DNA of 64,000 nucleotides from Zygnema cylindricum. Its lineage: Eukaryota; Streptophyta; Zygnematophyceae; Zygnematales; Zygnemataceae. The notes beneath the pieces are model-generated. The model saw nothing but the letters and a program-made list of their open reading frames with translations, searched no databases and was not told where the DNA came from. Of this stretch, positions 63,332-64,000 are shown piece by piece. Position numbers and translations under genes: made by a program. The stretch's first letter is position 1, and each line of letters starts with the position of its first letter. The stretch covers positions 122,001 through 186,000 of the forward strand of contig JBBHKE010003555.1 in assembly GCA_037447655.1 (NCBI GenBank), given 5' to 3'.

Positions 63332-64000
63332 TGTTGAAATGTATTTCCTAATTTCTTTGTCCTAACCTCCTCTCTAAGTCTATATACTTGTTGTTGTCAG
63401 TAAGACTTAGGCAGCCATGGTTGCCTTCAGGTAGCCGAGGAGACAGATAGCAGACAGACCTCTGACAAAAAGAAATGTGACTAGACCAGGATTTGATCCT
63501 AGTCCTACACAATCACCGCAAGTCAAAGTAGCCATCCACCTTACCCGCCAAATCGTAGAAGAATTGTTACATACATAGGGCTTGATAGTTATTTAAACAG
63601 TACCACGGCGTTTAGTTTATTTAACTGAACGAACGGACAAAGTTGTACATATAAATTGATGAAATGTACAAACGTGAATTTGACCCTTTAAATTAACGCA
63701 ATCGGATGGTTGTCATTTCAGCCGCCAACTTGGAACAACTTATGGCGGCTATCGAGGACAATGTCAAGCAATGCCACGTGGCAGCACATCATTGGCCACC
63801 TGAAAAGCATACTGGCGTCAACTAGAAAGCCATGTCTTCCAATGGTCGTACAAGAATTACATTGGCCATTGTACCTTCTTATACTGTGGAGTCCTCTAAT
63901 TCGTCGAGGGTTTAGTAGTAGGTAGCTGTGAGTAGAGGTTTAGGGAGTTAGTGTTTTTCAAGAGCCTCTCTCTTGGTGACCTTTTGTATAAATAGGCCAT
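63332..64000 (+). repeat. 3' LTR of F, cut by window edge
   Basis: TGTTGAAATG start, collinear with 54524-55437. The G-box GCCACGTGGC is at 63773-63782. Only about three quarters lies in the window. Confidence 0.83.
63987..63996 (+). promoter_or_regulatory. TATA box in F LTR
   Basis: TATAAATAGG within the block 'gaccttttgtataaatagg' that recurs, more decayed, in the E, F and G LTRs. It lies about 200 bp after the G-box. Likely core promoter of F. Confidence 0.65.

Larger units (their letters stand above)
54524..64000 (+). mobile_element. Copia element F with internal G-type LTR (mosaic, runs off the window)
   Basis: F-type LTRs at 54524-55437 and 63332-64000 (cut by the window) enclose two internal regions separated by a G-type LTR at 61255-62234. 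The first region has gag to RNase H. The second starts abruptly in RT and ends with RNase H and polypurine tract. The second is a deleted unit, so the structure is LTR-F, internal 1, LTR-G, deleted internal 2, LTR-F. All coding parts are broken. Confidence 0.8.

Overview
The window is repeat-rich eukaryotic nuclear DNA, with no bacterial or organellar features. It holds one spliced host gene (40886-44367, + strand, five exons) set among nested transposable elements, mainly Ty1/copia LTR retrotransposons. A green-lineage host is the best guess. The reasons are a TRIM-type mini-retrotransposon, G-box palindromes beside TATA boxes in several LTRs, and a CT-rich tract just upstream of the gene's ATG. 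The species cannot be read from the sequence, and another large-genome alga is possible.

Layout. 1-763 is a tandem LTR-internal-LTR-internal-LTR array of a TRIM whose LTR contains a 71-nt tRNA-like cloverleaf. 2226-5541 holds a deleted minus-strand copia element (A1) joined to the 5' end of an unrelated retroelement. 5542-11187 is gene-free and full of small TIR elements: a TA-flanked family and an hAT-like family with 8-bp target duplications, one nested in the other. 11188-21841 is a copia element without pol (A3). A young copia element (A2, 14371-20820, LTRs about 99% identical) sits in its 5' LTR, and A3 itself sits inside a long-inverted-repeat element. 23330-36183 is a three-level nest: a TIR transposon holds copia A4 (23936-35856), which holds copia B (25713-32080). 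36184-40627 carries more TIR elements, foldbacks and simple repeats. 40628-45739 is the host gene and its flanks. 45740-47450, 48156-54323 (E) and 54524-64000 (F/G) are plus-strand copia elements. E has a perfect 5-bp target duplication.

Common biology. Where the LTR/internal junction is readable, the primer binding site is a version of GGTTATGGGCCCA. This is complementary to the anticodon arm of initiator tRNA-Met, the half-tRNA priming known from Drosophila copia, and not the TGGTATCAGAGC usual in plant copia elements. The gag start codon lies inside the LTR in A2, A3 and F, and probably in B and D, so gag reads out of the LTR and through the primer site. Most elements are broken by stops and frameshifts. 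A2 is nearly intact and shows the whole gag-protease-integrase-RT-RNase H order.

The host gene reads as a 339-residue secretory-pathway glycosyltransferase with a DSD motif, resembling GT34. All four introns are GT-AG and the frame is open throughout. Its introns hold a minisatellite, a relic duplicate of exon 3, a long polypyrimidine tract and a MITE.
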